Positions 14,756 to 22,773 of a stretch of 23,111 nt of DNA are shown here, piece by piece. The notes below the pieces were generated by a model, which saw only the letters and a list, made by a program, of their open reading frames with translations, did not search any database and was not told the DNA's origin. The first letter of the stretch is position 1; every line of letters starts with the position of its first letter. The translations under genes and the position numbers were made by a program. The stretch spans positions 1 to 23,111 of the forward strand of contig SKOZ01000027.1 in the NCBI GenBank assembly GCA_007119795.1. The letters run 5' to 3'. The DNA is from Planctomycetales bacterium (GTDB lineage Bacteria > Planctomycetota > Planctomycetia > Pirellulales > Thermoguttaceae).

Positions 14756-15898
14756 TCAACGCACGGCCCGCGCCGGTGGGTCGACCGCCGTGCCGTCCCG
14801 CATGGCAGCGGGGATGTAGAGACAGTCGGGATCGGTCTCCAGAGGATCGCCGGTCAACGCGTACGCCCGCGCGCGACTGCCTCCGCAGACGCGGCGATAC
14901 TCGCAGACCCCACAGCGTCCCCGGAAGCCGTCCGGATCGCGCAGGGCCAGGAAGGTCGGGTGGTGCTGGTAAGTCTCGACTACCGAGTCGTGCGGGAAGC
15001 GACCACAGCACAGGGGCAGGAAGCCGGCGGGGTAGATCTCGCCCAGGTGGCTGACGAACATCACCCCTTTGCCGTCGCCGACGCCCAGCGGTGCTCGATG
15101 CCCGCCGCGGACCGCCGACGCCGGTTGCCCCTCTCCCGCCGCGCCGCGACCCGAGAGCGGGTTGCCGCCTCGCTCCAGCACGAAGCGGCGGTAGTGGGGC
15201 GCCTCGGTGGTCTTCACCGCGTAGGGCTGGTTACGGGCATGGTGCCAGAGGCGGGCGAAGGCCTCCTCGTATTCCTCCGGTGCGATGCGCTGCTCTTCCA
15301 CTCCGCGGCCGACGGGCACGAGGAAGAAAACCGACCACATGGCAATCCCCCACCGGGCGAGCACCTCCGCCATGGCATCGATTTGCGCGTGGTTCCGCCG
15401 CGTGATCGAAGTATTCACCTGGACGGGAAGCCCCAGGTCGCGGGCATCGCCGAGCATTCCCAGCGTCCGCTCGAAGGAGCCGGTCCAGCCCCGGAAGGCG
15501 TCGTGGGTCGCCGCGTCGGCCCCGTCGAGACTGATCCCCAGGGCGGAGACGCCGGCCGCCCCTGCCTGCTCGAAGGCCGCCCGGGTGGCCAGGGGAGTGG
15601 CTGAAGGAGTCAGGGCCACGGTCAGGCCGGACTCGCGGGCATAAGCGATCAGGGCGAAGAGGTCCCGCCGCTTCAGCGGGTCACCCCCCGTGAAGACCAG
15701 CGTCGGCCGGCGGGGAAAAGTGCCCACCTGGGCGATCAGCGCCCGCGACTGCGCGGCAGTCAGCTCTTCGGCATGGGCTTCTTCCTGGGCCGAAGCGCGG
15801 CAGTGCTTGCAGACGAGGTCACAGGCCTGCGTCACCTCGTAGTAGAACATCAACGGGCTGACGGAGAAGTCCGCCTCGGTGTACGGGGCATGATGCAT
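14756..15898 (-). CDS. Radical SAM/SPASM protein (TIGR04053-like, related to AhbD/NirJ)
   Basis: A 380-residue radical SAM enzyme. FYYEVTQACDLVCKHCRASA holds the cluster ligands Cys26, Cys30 and Cys33. TLVFTGGDPLKRRDLF is the GGE-like SAM motif, here GGD. GISLDGADAATHDAFRGWTG is typical of the heme-maturation and peptide-modifying branch. The C-terminus has a SPASM-like auxiliary cluster region: RGRCGVCEYRRVCGGSRARA and ETDPDCLYIP. I recall this layout as the TIGR04053 family, whose reaction is unknown. It is related to AhbD (heme b synthase) and NirJ. ATG 15898 was chosen over the upstream start at 16006 because the extra N-terminus overlaps the adjacent small gene and looks non-coding. The small gene ends 19 bases before it, so they are probably cotranscribed. 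Confidence 0.85.
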   Translation of the reverse strand: MHHAPYTEADFSVSPLMFYYEVTQACDLVCKHCRASAQEEAHAEELTAAQSRALIAQVGTFPRRPTLVFTGGDPLKRRDLFALIAYARESGLTVALTPSATPLATRAAFEQAGAAGVSALGISLDGADAATHDAFRGWTGSFERTLGMLGDARDLGLPVQVNTSITRRNHAQIDAMAEVLARWGIAMWSVFFLVPVGRGVEEQRIAPEEYEEAFARLWHHARNQPYAVKTTEAPHYRRFVLERGGNPLSGRGAAGEGQPASAVRGGHRAPLGVGDGKGVMFVSHLGEIYPAGFLPLCCGRFPHDSVVETYQHHPTFLALRDPDGFRGRCGVCEYRRVCGGSRARAYALTGDPLETDPDCLYIPAAMRDGTAVDPPARAVR

Positions 15899-15917
15899 CG
15901 CGGCGTCCCGATCGCAG

Positions 15918-16157
15918 TCAATAGGCCGTGAAAAAGCGGCAGTCGGTCCCCCCTTTCCCGATCCGAAACCGCACGGGGCGCGCGCACTTCGGACAGTACC
16001 CCTCATAGGCGGTTTGCTTGCGGTTCAGGTAGACGCGTGCATATGACCCGCAACACGCGAAATGGACACCCAGGAACTTTCTCGACCTGCAGGGCGACTC
16101 CGCGCTATCCGGCGGATCGGGTGGCGCGCTCGTCAGATTGAGGTGTTCGTCGGCCAT
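15918..16157 (-). CDS. Small Cys-rich, zinc-ribbon-like protein
   Basis: A 79-residue protein with the conserved core RKFLGVHFACCGSYARVYLN followed by YEGYCPKCARPVRFRIG and GGTDCRFFTAY. Cys35/Cys36 and the pair Cys55-x2-Cys58 could bind zinc, and Cys23 and Cys73 add two more. Such a compact two-strand pattern resembles a zinc ribbon. I recall near-identical small proteins in other planctomycetes. ATG 16157 was preferred over GTG 16169. Neither has a strong ribosome site. It directly precedes the radical SAM gene, and a partner role is possible. A peptide-precursor role is less likely because the whole length looks structured. Confidence 0.7.
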   Translation of the reverse strand: MADEHLNLTSAPPDPPDSAESPCRSRKFLGVHFACCGSYARVYLNRKQTAYEGYCPKCARPVRFRIGKGGTDCRFFTAY

Positions 16158-16547
16158 GACCGTCTGCACTCAGGTAATCATCCAGTCGTCGTCTCTCCTC
16201 CATTATCGGCCTCTGGGGCCGCCCGGGCTACCACCGGCGCCCGACGCCTCGGCGCCGAAGGACCAACGTGCCAGCCGTGCCGGGAAGAGCGGGCTCCCTC
16301 CACCATACTCGGCAGATTTGCGCGCGACTGCTTGGTCCCCCTCAGAAATCGCCGTCCAGTGGGTGGTTTTCGACCCCCATTAAGTGGCCGGCTTTTCCGG
16401 GGACGGTATCCGGGAGTTACCTCAAGAATGGGTCTCTCAAGAGCCGAATCCGGTGAAGGTCCCTCGGACCGCTACAACGGTCCCATTCGTAGGGATCGCC
16501 ATATTCCCGCTGGCCAACACGCGTCGGGCGAGAGGAGACGGGTAGCC
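16158..16547. promoter_or_regulatory. Divergent intergenic region
   Basis: These 390 bases separate the minus-strand small gene from the plus-strand repeat-protein gene and must hold both promoters. I found no convincing -35/-10 pair. A small GGTCC-CTC-GGACC dyad lies near 16458-16470. The frame of the downstream gene stays open through here, but the translation is not protein-like. Confidence 0.4.
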
Positions 16548-18608
16548 ATGAAACCAGGCACCGGGGTTGTTGCATCAAACCGCCGATGGGCGGGCTGCCA
16601 CGCGTTGTGGGTAGGGATCCTAAGCTCGGTCGTGACGGCCTCCGCGGTGGCGGGCCCCTACGACGACATGCCGCCGATGCCCGGCGACCCGCTTGCCGCC
16701 GGGGTCGTCAAGCTGCTCCAGGACGAGATTCGCCAGGGGATCGAGCGGCGGAACGTCGAGGGTCGGTTCGCTCAGTGGCGGCGGTACACGGCCGCCAAGC
16801 TCGACTCCACGGCCGGTCCCCGCCGCACCTCGGAGATCACCGCCAACGCCCGGCTGAGCTGGTATGACTGGATGATGCGCCACCCCATCGAGTCGATCTC
16901 CGCCGCCGAGGCGTTCACCCGGGAGCTGCACCGGATGGCGATGTGGGACCACCGCGGGCTCGACCGCCTCCTCGTCAAGGCCGGGGAAAAGCTCGACCTG
17001 AATACCACACCCCCACGGGATTTCGACTACACGGTCAACTCGCCGGAAGAGGCCCTCGAGATCGTGAAGAATGCCCTCTTCCAGTCGCAGACCGAATTCG
17101 CCGCCGCCATGGCTCCCCTCTCCCGAGGCGAGATCGCCGAACTCCGGCGGAGCCTCTATCCCGTACTCACCGAGCAGAACCGGCACGGGCACACCCTCGT
17201 GGACCGCCGCACCGGCAGGCGGATGGTCGACCTGCTGGAAAAGATGGACCGCAACGCCCTACTCCGGGCCGGCCGCGCCCTGGTTCCCCTCGCCGACCGC
17301 CGGCTCCTCGAACAATTGAGCACCATTCCTGAAGAGGGGTCCGTCGAAGTCCCCGGCGTCACCGGGCGGGTGCTGCAGCAGATCGACACTCCCGCCGGTG
17401 CCATTGTCATCGGCGGTCGCGACGACAAGGTCTACCACCTCGACAAGATGCCGGACGTGGCCGTGGTGATCAGCCTGGGAGGCAACAACGTCTATCACGA
17501 CGGGATCGTCTCGCCCGACCGGCCCGTGCTGGTAATCATCGATCTCGAAGGGGACGACCGCTACCTGGGGAGCCGGCCGGGCATCCAGGGGGGTGCCCAG
17601 CTCGGCGTCTCCATGCTCATCGACGTGGCCGGCAACGACGTCTACCAGGCCCAGGACATTGCCCAGGGTTCGGCGGTCGGCGGCGTGGGCATCCTCATCG
17701 ATTTCGAAGGGGACGACACCTACGTCGGGCTCCGTCGCACGCAGGGCCAGGCGCTGGGCGGCATCGGCATCCTCCTCGACCGCGATGGCGACGACAGCTA
17801 CCGGGCGGCCATGTGGTCGCAGGGTTTCGGCGGCCCCTTCGGCTTCGGCCTGTTGGACGATCTCGACGGCGACGATCATTTTTACCTCGGCGGCCTCTAT
17901 CGCACCTCGTACGAGGATACTCCCGGGTATGAAGGGTGGGGCCAGGGGGTCGGCGCGGGGCTGCGGCAGGTCTCCAGCGGCGGCATCGGCGTCCTCCTCG
18001 CCGGGGGCGGCGACAACGTCTACGAGTACGACTACCTCTCCCACGGCGGCGGCTATTGGCTGGGGATGGGCTTCGCCCGCGACTTCGCCGGCAACGACCG
18101 GCGGCTGGGAGCCACGCGGGTGGCATTCAACGGCGGCCGCCGGAGCCAACGCCGCTTCCAGCGCTTCAGCAACGGCTTCGGCTGCCATTATGCGCTGGGG
18201 TTCGTCTTCGACGACGCCGGCGACGACAGCTACGAGGGTGACATCATGTGCCTCGGCTACGGCTGGGACGTCGGTGTGGGGGTGCTCGTCGACTTCGACG
18301 GGAACGACGTCTACCGCGGAAGCCAAGGGAACGGAGCTCAGGCCAGCTTGGGCGTCCTCTTCGACTACCGGGGAGACGACGTCTACCAGGGCAACAGCCA
18401 GGGGTTCGCCTCCTCGAGCATTACCTATCACAGGATGCCCGACGCGGGCGGCAACTTCAGCTTCCTCGTCGACTACGGCGGCAACGACCGCTACGGCTCC
18501 GGAGCGCGCAATAACAGCTACAACCGCCGCGGCGCCGCCGGTGGGTTCCTCATCGATCGCCCCAGCCAAGAGGAGCTGGAGCAGGCCGCGCAACAGGAGC
18601 AGCGGTAA
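16548..18608 (+). CDS. Secreted repeat protein with about twelve G[DN]D-x-Y solenoid-like repeats
   Basis: A 686-residue exported protein of unknown function. The N-terminus MKPGTGVVAS...ALWVGILSSVVTASAVAG is a signal peptide, with cleavage near residue 36. Residues about 45-260 are helical and charged. From about 305 to 650 a motif recurs: hydrophobic residues, Asp, two residues, Gly, Asp/Asn, Asp, one residue, Tyr. Instances include GNNVY (312), GDDRY (335), GNDVY (362), GDDTY (388), GDDSY (414), GDDHFY (441), GDNVY (488), GDDSY (558), GNDVY (585), GDDVY (609) and GNDRY (645), with GNDRR (515) degenerate. Most steps are 23-27 residues, as expected of a beta-solenoid turn, and the clustered Asp suggests bound calcium. 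That is inference. Each unit also carries small-residue turns (e.g. GQALGGIGILLD). AGAGGAGA-type purines (AGAGGAGACGGG) before ATG 16548 support the start. The next gene follows after 25 bases. Confidence 0.85.
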   Translation: MKPGTGVVASNRRWAGCHALWVGILSSVVTASAVAGPYDDMPPMPGDPLAAGVVKLLQDEIRQGIERRNVEGRFAQWRRYTAAKLDSTAGPRRTSEITANARLSWYDWMMRHPIESISAAEAFTRELHRMAMWDHRGLDRLLVKAGEKLDLNTTPPRDFDYTVNSPEEALEIVKNALFQSQTEFAAAMAPLSRGEIAELRRSLYPVLTEQNRHGHTLVDRRTGRRMVDLLEKMDRNALLRAGRALVPLADRRLLEQLSTIPEEGSVEVPGVTGRVLQQIDTPAGAIVIGGRDDKVYHLDKMPDVAVVISLGGNNVYHDGIVSPDRPVLVIIDLEGDDRYLGSRPGIQGGAQLGVSMLIDVAGNDVYQAQDIAQGSAVGGVGILIDFEGDDTYVGLRRTQGQALGGIGILLDRDGDDSYRAAMWSQGFGGPFGFGLLDDLDGDDHFYLGGLYRTSYEDTPGYEGWGQGVGAGLRQVSSGGIGVLLAGGGDNVYEYDYLSHGGGYWLGMGFARDFAGNDRRLGATRVAFNGGRRSQRRFQRFSNGFGCHYALGFVFDDAGDDSYEGDIMCLGYGWDVGVGVLVDFDGNDVYRGSQGNGAQASLGVLFDYRGDDVYQGNSQGFASSSITYHRMPDAGGNFSFLVDYGGNDRYGSGARNNSYNRRGAAGGFLIDRPSQEELEQAAQQEQR

Positions 18609-18633
18609 CTTGGGAAAGCACAGGGTATCTCGC

Positions 18634-20634
18634 ATGGTCGTCAATCGATGGGTGCGGCTGCTGGTGGTGTGGGTAATCAGCGCGTCGGGGATCTCGGGCG
18701 TCCAAGGTGCCGACGTCGACGGCCCGCGGCTCTTCGGAGCCCCTGCTCCGGCGGCGCCCGCGCCCGACAAAGCGACCGCAGACGCCCCGCTCCCGGTCGA
18801 AGCAGAAGACGAGCCCGAAGCGGACCACGGCGATCGACCCCACGCCATGGGAGAGAAGGAAAGGGCATCGGAGGCAGAAGGTTCGGTCGAGCCGTCCATG
18901 GGGGCACCGCAGGCGACCGCCGCACCCCGACCCCACGGCGCGGCGCAGAGGGCCCCCCTTCCTGCCGCGCAAACCACCCCCGCACGCCTCTCACAACCGG
19001 CCCTGCTTCCGCTCGAGCTTCGCAACCCCTCCTGGGCAACCGCTGCCAATGGAGGATCCTCCCCAGGCGGTGCGATCTCGCCGGCACCGCCGCCGCCTGC
19101 TCCAGCTTCCGCCAGCGCCCTGGGCGAGGCCCTTCGCGAGGCCCTCCGTCGCGCCGCGCGCGAAGGTGATTCCTCTCCGTCCACCATCGCCACACCCCCA
19201 GCGCCCGAGCCTGCCCCTTCCGGTTCCGCAGCCAAACCATCTGCCGCCACGCCTCACCCAGTTCCTACGCCCCCTGCTGCTCCGGAGCCGGGGTTTGCAT
19301 CCGCCGACGATACCGCAGACACCCGGGAAAAGAGTGCCGTGCCGCCCGGCGAGGCCATTGCCGGCGACGGGCCGATGCCCCGCGGCGACGCCCCCCCGCA
19401 GGAAGACGGCACCCCAACGGTCGAGCGGGCGGACGATCCGCCAGCCCTGCTCGAAAGCGAAGGGCCCGTGGCCTCACCGCAGGCCGATGGAACGGAGGGG
19501 GCTGGCGAGCGCCGCCCCGAAAATGGCACCGGAGACCGGGCCCCCATCGTCCAAGAGCCGGCCGCCGGCGCCACCACGCCGCTGGACCAACCCCAGGAAG
19601 CCGTGCCCGCCCCAGCCCGCACGCTGGGGCCGCTGGACCAGCAGCTCCTTGCGCTGCGCGATCCCATCCGCCGCACGATGGCCCTTTACTATCGGCAGAT
19701 GCTGAACACCCGCGACCATACCCCGGCCGAGTTGCTCGCCGTCGCCCGAGCCTTCGGCGTCGACACCAAGGTCCGCCAGGGGGCCCCGAACGGCTCGGAA
19801 GTCAACGCCGTCACCGCCCTCTGCTGGAATACGCCGGCGGCGGGCCGCGAGCTCCTTACGGTGGCACGCGGGCATCTCGCCGCCCGCGTCGGCTACGGTT
19901 TCCAACAACAGCCTTCCGAGCTGCTGGCCGTGCTCGCCATGGCCCGCGTCTCCCCGGAGTACCCCATGCGCGCCGGCGACCAGGTGGGAACCGTCGCCGA
20001 CCTCATCGAGTTCGAGAAGCTCGACTGCCGCAGCGGCAGCAACCTCTCCATGAAGCTCGTGGGCCTATCGCTGTACCTCGACACCGACGCCACCTGGACC
20101 AACGCTGCGGGGGAAACGTGGTCCATCGAGCGGATGGTGGCCGAAGAGCTGGCCCGCCGGCCGGACGAAACCACGGCTGCGGCGGTCGACCGGCTCATCG
20201 GATTGTCGGCGGCGGTGAACCAGCGGATCAACGACGGCAAGCCGGTCGACGGCCATTTTGCCCGGGCCCGCGAGCACCTCCGCGAGTACCAGGAGTACGT
20301 CTTTTCGCTGCAGAACCCCGAGGGTGACTGGCATCCCCGCTTCCTGGCCGCCCGGGGCGGCGGGGCACCGCCGCTGGACCACCTCCAGTCGACCGCCCGC
20401 ATCCTCCAGTGGCTGGTCATCTCGCTCCGTGATGAAGAGCTGGAGGACCCGCGCGTGGTCCGCGCCGTGGAGCGGGTCCACGCCCTCCTCCAGCAGCCCC
20501 AGGGCCAGGGGCCGTGGAACGCCGCCAATCTCAGCACCCGCGACCTCACCTCGGTCTACAACGCCGTCCACGCCCTGCTCGTCTACGACCAGCGGGTCTT
20601 CGTGGCCCGCGAGCTCCAGTCCGCTTCCCGCTGA
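18634..20634 (+). CDS. Secreted protein: long Pro/Ala-rich linker plus alpha-helical C-terminal domain
   Basis: A 666-residue exported protein. MVVNRWVRLLVVWVISASGI followed by SGVQGADV is a signal peptide. Residues about 35-330 are Pro/Ala/Glu-rich low-complexity sequence, presumably a disordered spacer. The folded part starts near TLGPLDQQLLALRDPIRRTM and runs to the end. It is all-helical with paired-helix character, and SLQNPEGDWHPRF (near residue 558) followed by LDHLQSTARILQWLVISLRD resembles one turn of the alpha/alpha toroid found in terpene cyclases and six-hairpin proteins. No cyclase DxDD is present, so it is not an enzyme of that class. It lies 25 bases after the repeat protein and is probably cotranscribed with it. 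The ribosome site at ATG 18634 is weak. Function is unknown. Confidence 0.8.
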   Translation: MVVNRWVRLLVVWVISASGISGVQGADVDGPRLFGAPAPAAPAPDKATADAPLPVEAEDEPEADHGDRPHAMGEKERASEAEGSVEPSMGAPQATAAPRPHGAAQRAPLPAAQTTPARLSQPALLPLELRNPSWATAANGGSSPGGAISPAPPPPAPASASALGEALREALRRAAREGDSSPSTIATPPAPEPAPSGSAAKPSAATPHPVPTPPAAPEPGFASADDTADTREKSAVPPGEAIAGDGPMPRGDAPPQEDGTPTVERADDPPALLESEGPVASPQADGTEGAGERRPENGTGDRAPIVQEPAAGATTPLDQPQEAVPAPARTLGPLDQQLLALRDPIRRTMALYYRQMLNTRDHTPAELLAVARAFGVDTKVRQGAPNGSEVNAVTALCWNTPAAGRELLTVARGHLAARVGYGFQQQPSELLAVLAMARVSPEYPMRAGDQVGTVADLIEFEKLDCRSGSNLSMKLVGLSLYLDTDATWTNAAGETWSIERMVAEELARRPDETTAAAVDRLIGLSAAVNQRINDGKPVDGHFARAREHLREYQEYVFSLQNPEGDWHPRFLAARGGGAPPLDHLQSTARILQWLVISLRDEELEDPRVVRAVERVHALLQQPQGQGPWNAANLSTRDLTSVYNAVHALLVYDQRVFVARELQSASR

Positions 20635-20802
20635 CCGACTCTGCGCCGCCTGCCGACTTGACAAGCGCCGAACGCCCCGGTCCACTTGGCCGTGTACGGG
20701 CCGGCCCTTGCGGCACGAACGAGTCGTCCTGCCACGCCGCGCACGGCCGGGAGAGTATGCCCTCCTTTTGAATGGTCCACGCGAAAGTAAGAGGGAGCGA
20801 CG

Positions 20803-21867
20803 ATGACCACCCTCCCCGCGAAGGTGGCAATTGCCCTGCGCCGCGGCATGGTGATCCCCGCCCATCCGCTGGCAATCTCGGCGGAGCGCCGCCTCGACGA
20901 GCGGCGGCAACGCGCCCTGAGCCGGTACTACATTGCGGCGGGGGCCGGCGGCCTGGCCGTGGGGGTTCACACCACCCAGTTTGCCATCCGCCGCCCGGAG
21001 ATCGGCCTTTTCGAACCGGTGTTGCGGATCGCCGCGGAGGAAATGGACCGCGGTGACACCGGGCGGCGCGAGCCGCTGGTGCGGATCGCCGGTATCTGCG
21101 GCCCCACGTCCCAGGCGGTGGCCGAGGCGGAGCTTGCCCGCGGGTTGAGGTATCACGCCGGCCTGCTGAGCCTGGCCGCGCTCCGGGAGGCCGACGAGGC
21201 CGAACTCATCGCACACTGCCAAACGGTCGGCGAAGTCCTGCCGCTGGTGGGCTTCTACCTGCAGCCGGCCGTGGGGGGGCGTGTGCTGCCCTACGGTTTC
21301 TGGCGGCGTTTCTTCGAGCTGCCGGCCGTAGCGGCCGTGAAAATCGCGCCCTTCAATCGCTACCAGACGCTCGACGTCGTGCGGGCCGCGGCCGATGCGG
21401 AACGCGACGACGTGGCCCTCTACACCGGGAACGACGATGCCATTGTCACCGACCTGGTAACCCCCTTCACCTTCGGTGCGGGCGAGAAATGGGTCACGCG
21501 CCGGATCGTCGGCGGGTTGTTGGGCCAGTGGGCGGTGTGGACGCAGCGCGCGGTGGGAATCCTCGACACGTGCCACCGCGCCGTGGCCGACGCCGCCATC
21601 CCCGCGAACCTGATGCGGCTGGGCGTGGAGCTCACCGACGCCAACGCCGCGCTCTTCGACGCGGCCAACGCCTTCGCCGGATGCATCGCCGGCATCCACG
21701 AAGTCCTCCGGCGCCAGGGCCTGCTGGAAGGGAACTGGTGTCTCGATCCCGCGGAGGGTCTGGGGCCGGGGCAGCTCGCCGAGATCGACCGCGTGCTGGC
21801 CGCCTATCCGCACCTGACGGACGACAGCTTCGTCGCCGAGCATCTCACCGAATGGCTCGCCGGCTGA
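20803..21867 (+). CDS. DHDPS/NAL (DapA)-superfamily aldolase-like protein
   Basis: A 354-residue (beta/alpha)8 protein of the class I aldolase group that includes dihydrodipicolinate synthase and N-acetylneuraminate lyase. The Schiff-base Lys is Lys180 in AVAAVKIAPFNRY, and the preceding catalytic Tyr is Tyr152 in LVGFYLQPAVGG. The substrate-carboxylate loop that reads GTTGE in DapA is here GVHTTQF, so lysine biosynthesis is unlikely and another 2-keto-acid substrate is probable. It is longer than DapA (about 290), with extra C-terminal helices. GAGGGAG before ATG 20803 supports the start. It converges on the PilO-like gene with only two bases between stop codons. Confidence 0.85.
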   Translation: MTTLPAKVAIALRRGMVIPAHPLAISAERRLDERRQRALSRYYIAAGAGGLAVGVHTTQFAIRRPEIGLFEPVLRIAAEEMDRGDTGRREPLVRIAGICGPTSQAVAEAELARGLRYHAGLLSLAALREADEAELIAHCQTVGEVLPLVGFYLQPAVGGRVLPYGFWRRFFELPAVAAVKIAPFNRYQTLDVVRAAADAERDDVALYTGNDDAIVTDLVTPFTFGAGEKWVTRRIVGGLLGQWAVWTQRAVGILDTCHRAVADAAIPANLMRLGVELTDANAALFDAANAFAGCIAGIHEVLRRQGLLEGNWCLDPAEGLGPGQLAEIDRVLAAYPHLTDDSFVAEHLTEWLAG

Positions 21868-21869
21868 GC

Positions 21870-22754
21870 TCAGAGTCCCGGGGGGATGGCGAAGGCGCGG
21901 GTGAGGCTGTCGCCGAGGGTGAGGAGCCACCGGTCACCCTCGGCGGACTCGAGGATCACGTCGGGGCTCTCGATGGCGGCGACCCTCCCCCGGAACTGGC
22001 CCACCTGGAAGTCGTCGCCCGTGGAAAGGCGGACGACCTCGTCGCGGGTACGGACCGTGAACCAGGCGCTCGGTTCGCCGTTGACCTCGCCCACAAAGGT
22101 GAGATACGCCTGGTCGGTCGGGTCGGGACTGCCGCTGACGGAAAAGAAATTGCGGTCTACGAGAACGCGATAGTCCTCCAGATTCTCCGAAGCGAGCCGC
22201 TCCGCGACGCCGCTGGAAATGTCCTCGCGTTCGCTTTCCGGGACAATGATCGCCTCGATGGTCAGCGAGACGTCGAGCAGTTCGGCCCGGCCGAGGGGAG
22301 AGATGGTCAACGAGCGGACCTGGTGGAGAGGATCGGCGCGGTAGAACTCGAAGAGAAACGCGGTAAGCTGCTCCAGCGTGCCGCGGGCCCGGACCGAGTA
22401 ACTAATCGCCTCGTAGAGCCCCTGGCGGTTGACCGGCCGGCCGGCCTCCACGAACGGGTTGGACAGGCCCGCGCTCCCCACGAGCTCCAGGAGCCACTCG
22501 CGGTAGAGCGAGCGGGCCAGTTCCGGTGAGGCGGGGAGCGAGCGGGTCTGCCAGTAACGGACCCACTCGATCTCCTGCCCGATGACCTCGACGAGTTGCT
22601 GTTGCTCGGCGACCTCCTGCTCCAGGCGACGGCGCTCGGCGAGCGCCGCTTCGCGCGGACCGGTGAGCGCCCGCTCGATGAGCCATTCGCCTCCGAAATA
22701 GAGGCACAGGACGGCGAAGAGGCCGACGAGGATGTGTTGGCGGTATTTGCCCAT
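21870..22754 (-). CDS. PilO-like inner-membrane pilus/secretion assembly protein
   Basis: A 294-residue protein with the bitopic PilO/GspM plan. A short cytoplasmic N-terminus is followed by one membrane helix (ILVGLFAVLCLYFGGEWLIE, about residues 7-26), a coiled coil (REAALAERRRLEQEVAEQQQ, then LVEVIGQEIEWVRYW) and a ferredoxin-like periplasmic domain in which ISYSVRARGTLEQLTAFLFE followed by FYRADPLHQVRSLTISPLG closely resembles PilO. The C-terminal third is an extra beta-rich domain ending in GDRWLLTLGDSLTRAF. ATG 22754 was preferred over 22796 because GAGGAG lies 11 bases upstream and the extra residues overlap the preceding gene. It follows the PilN-like gene after 19 bases, as in type IV pilus operons. 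Confidence 0.7.
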   Translation of the reverse strand: MGKYRQHILVGLFAVLCLYFGGEWLIERALTGPREAALAERRRLEQEVAEQQQLVEVIGQEIEWVRYWQTRSLPASPELARSLYREWLLELVGSAGLSNPFVEAGRPVNRQGLYEAISYSVRARGTLEQLTAFLFEFYRADPLHQVRSLTISPLGRAELLDVSLTIEAIIVPESEREDISSGVAERLASENLEDYRVLVDRNFFSVSGSPDPTDQAYLTFVGEVNGEPSAWFTVRTRDEVVRLSTGDDFQVGQFRGRVAAIESPDVILESAEGDRWLLTLGDSLTRAFAIPPGL

Positions 22755-22773
22755 GGTCGCTCGTGCTCCTCGA

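Noticed and set aside
14756..16157. Radical SAM plus small gene read as a RiPP cluster
   Set aside because: The small protein looks structured throughout, with a zinc-ribbon-like CxxC and no leader/core layout, and no transporter or protease is nearby. It is kept only as an open question.
17445..18498. Repeat array read as RTX/hemolysin calcium repeats
   Set aside because: RTX units are nine residues of GGxGxDxUx. Here the period is 23-27 residues with a different core.
17259..19250. Minus-strand open frame of 663 codons with Val/Ala/Asp-rich repeats
   Set aside because: Its periodicity mirrors the sense-strand solenoid repeats. The sense frame has a signal peptide, a ribosome site and the conserved G[DN]D-x-Y core.
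20657..20663. TTGACA as a -35 before the DapA-like gene
   Set aside because: No acceptable -10 lies 16-18 bases downstream.
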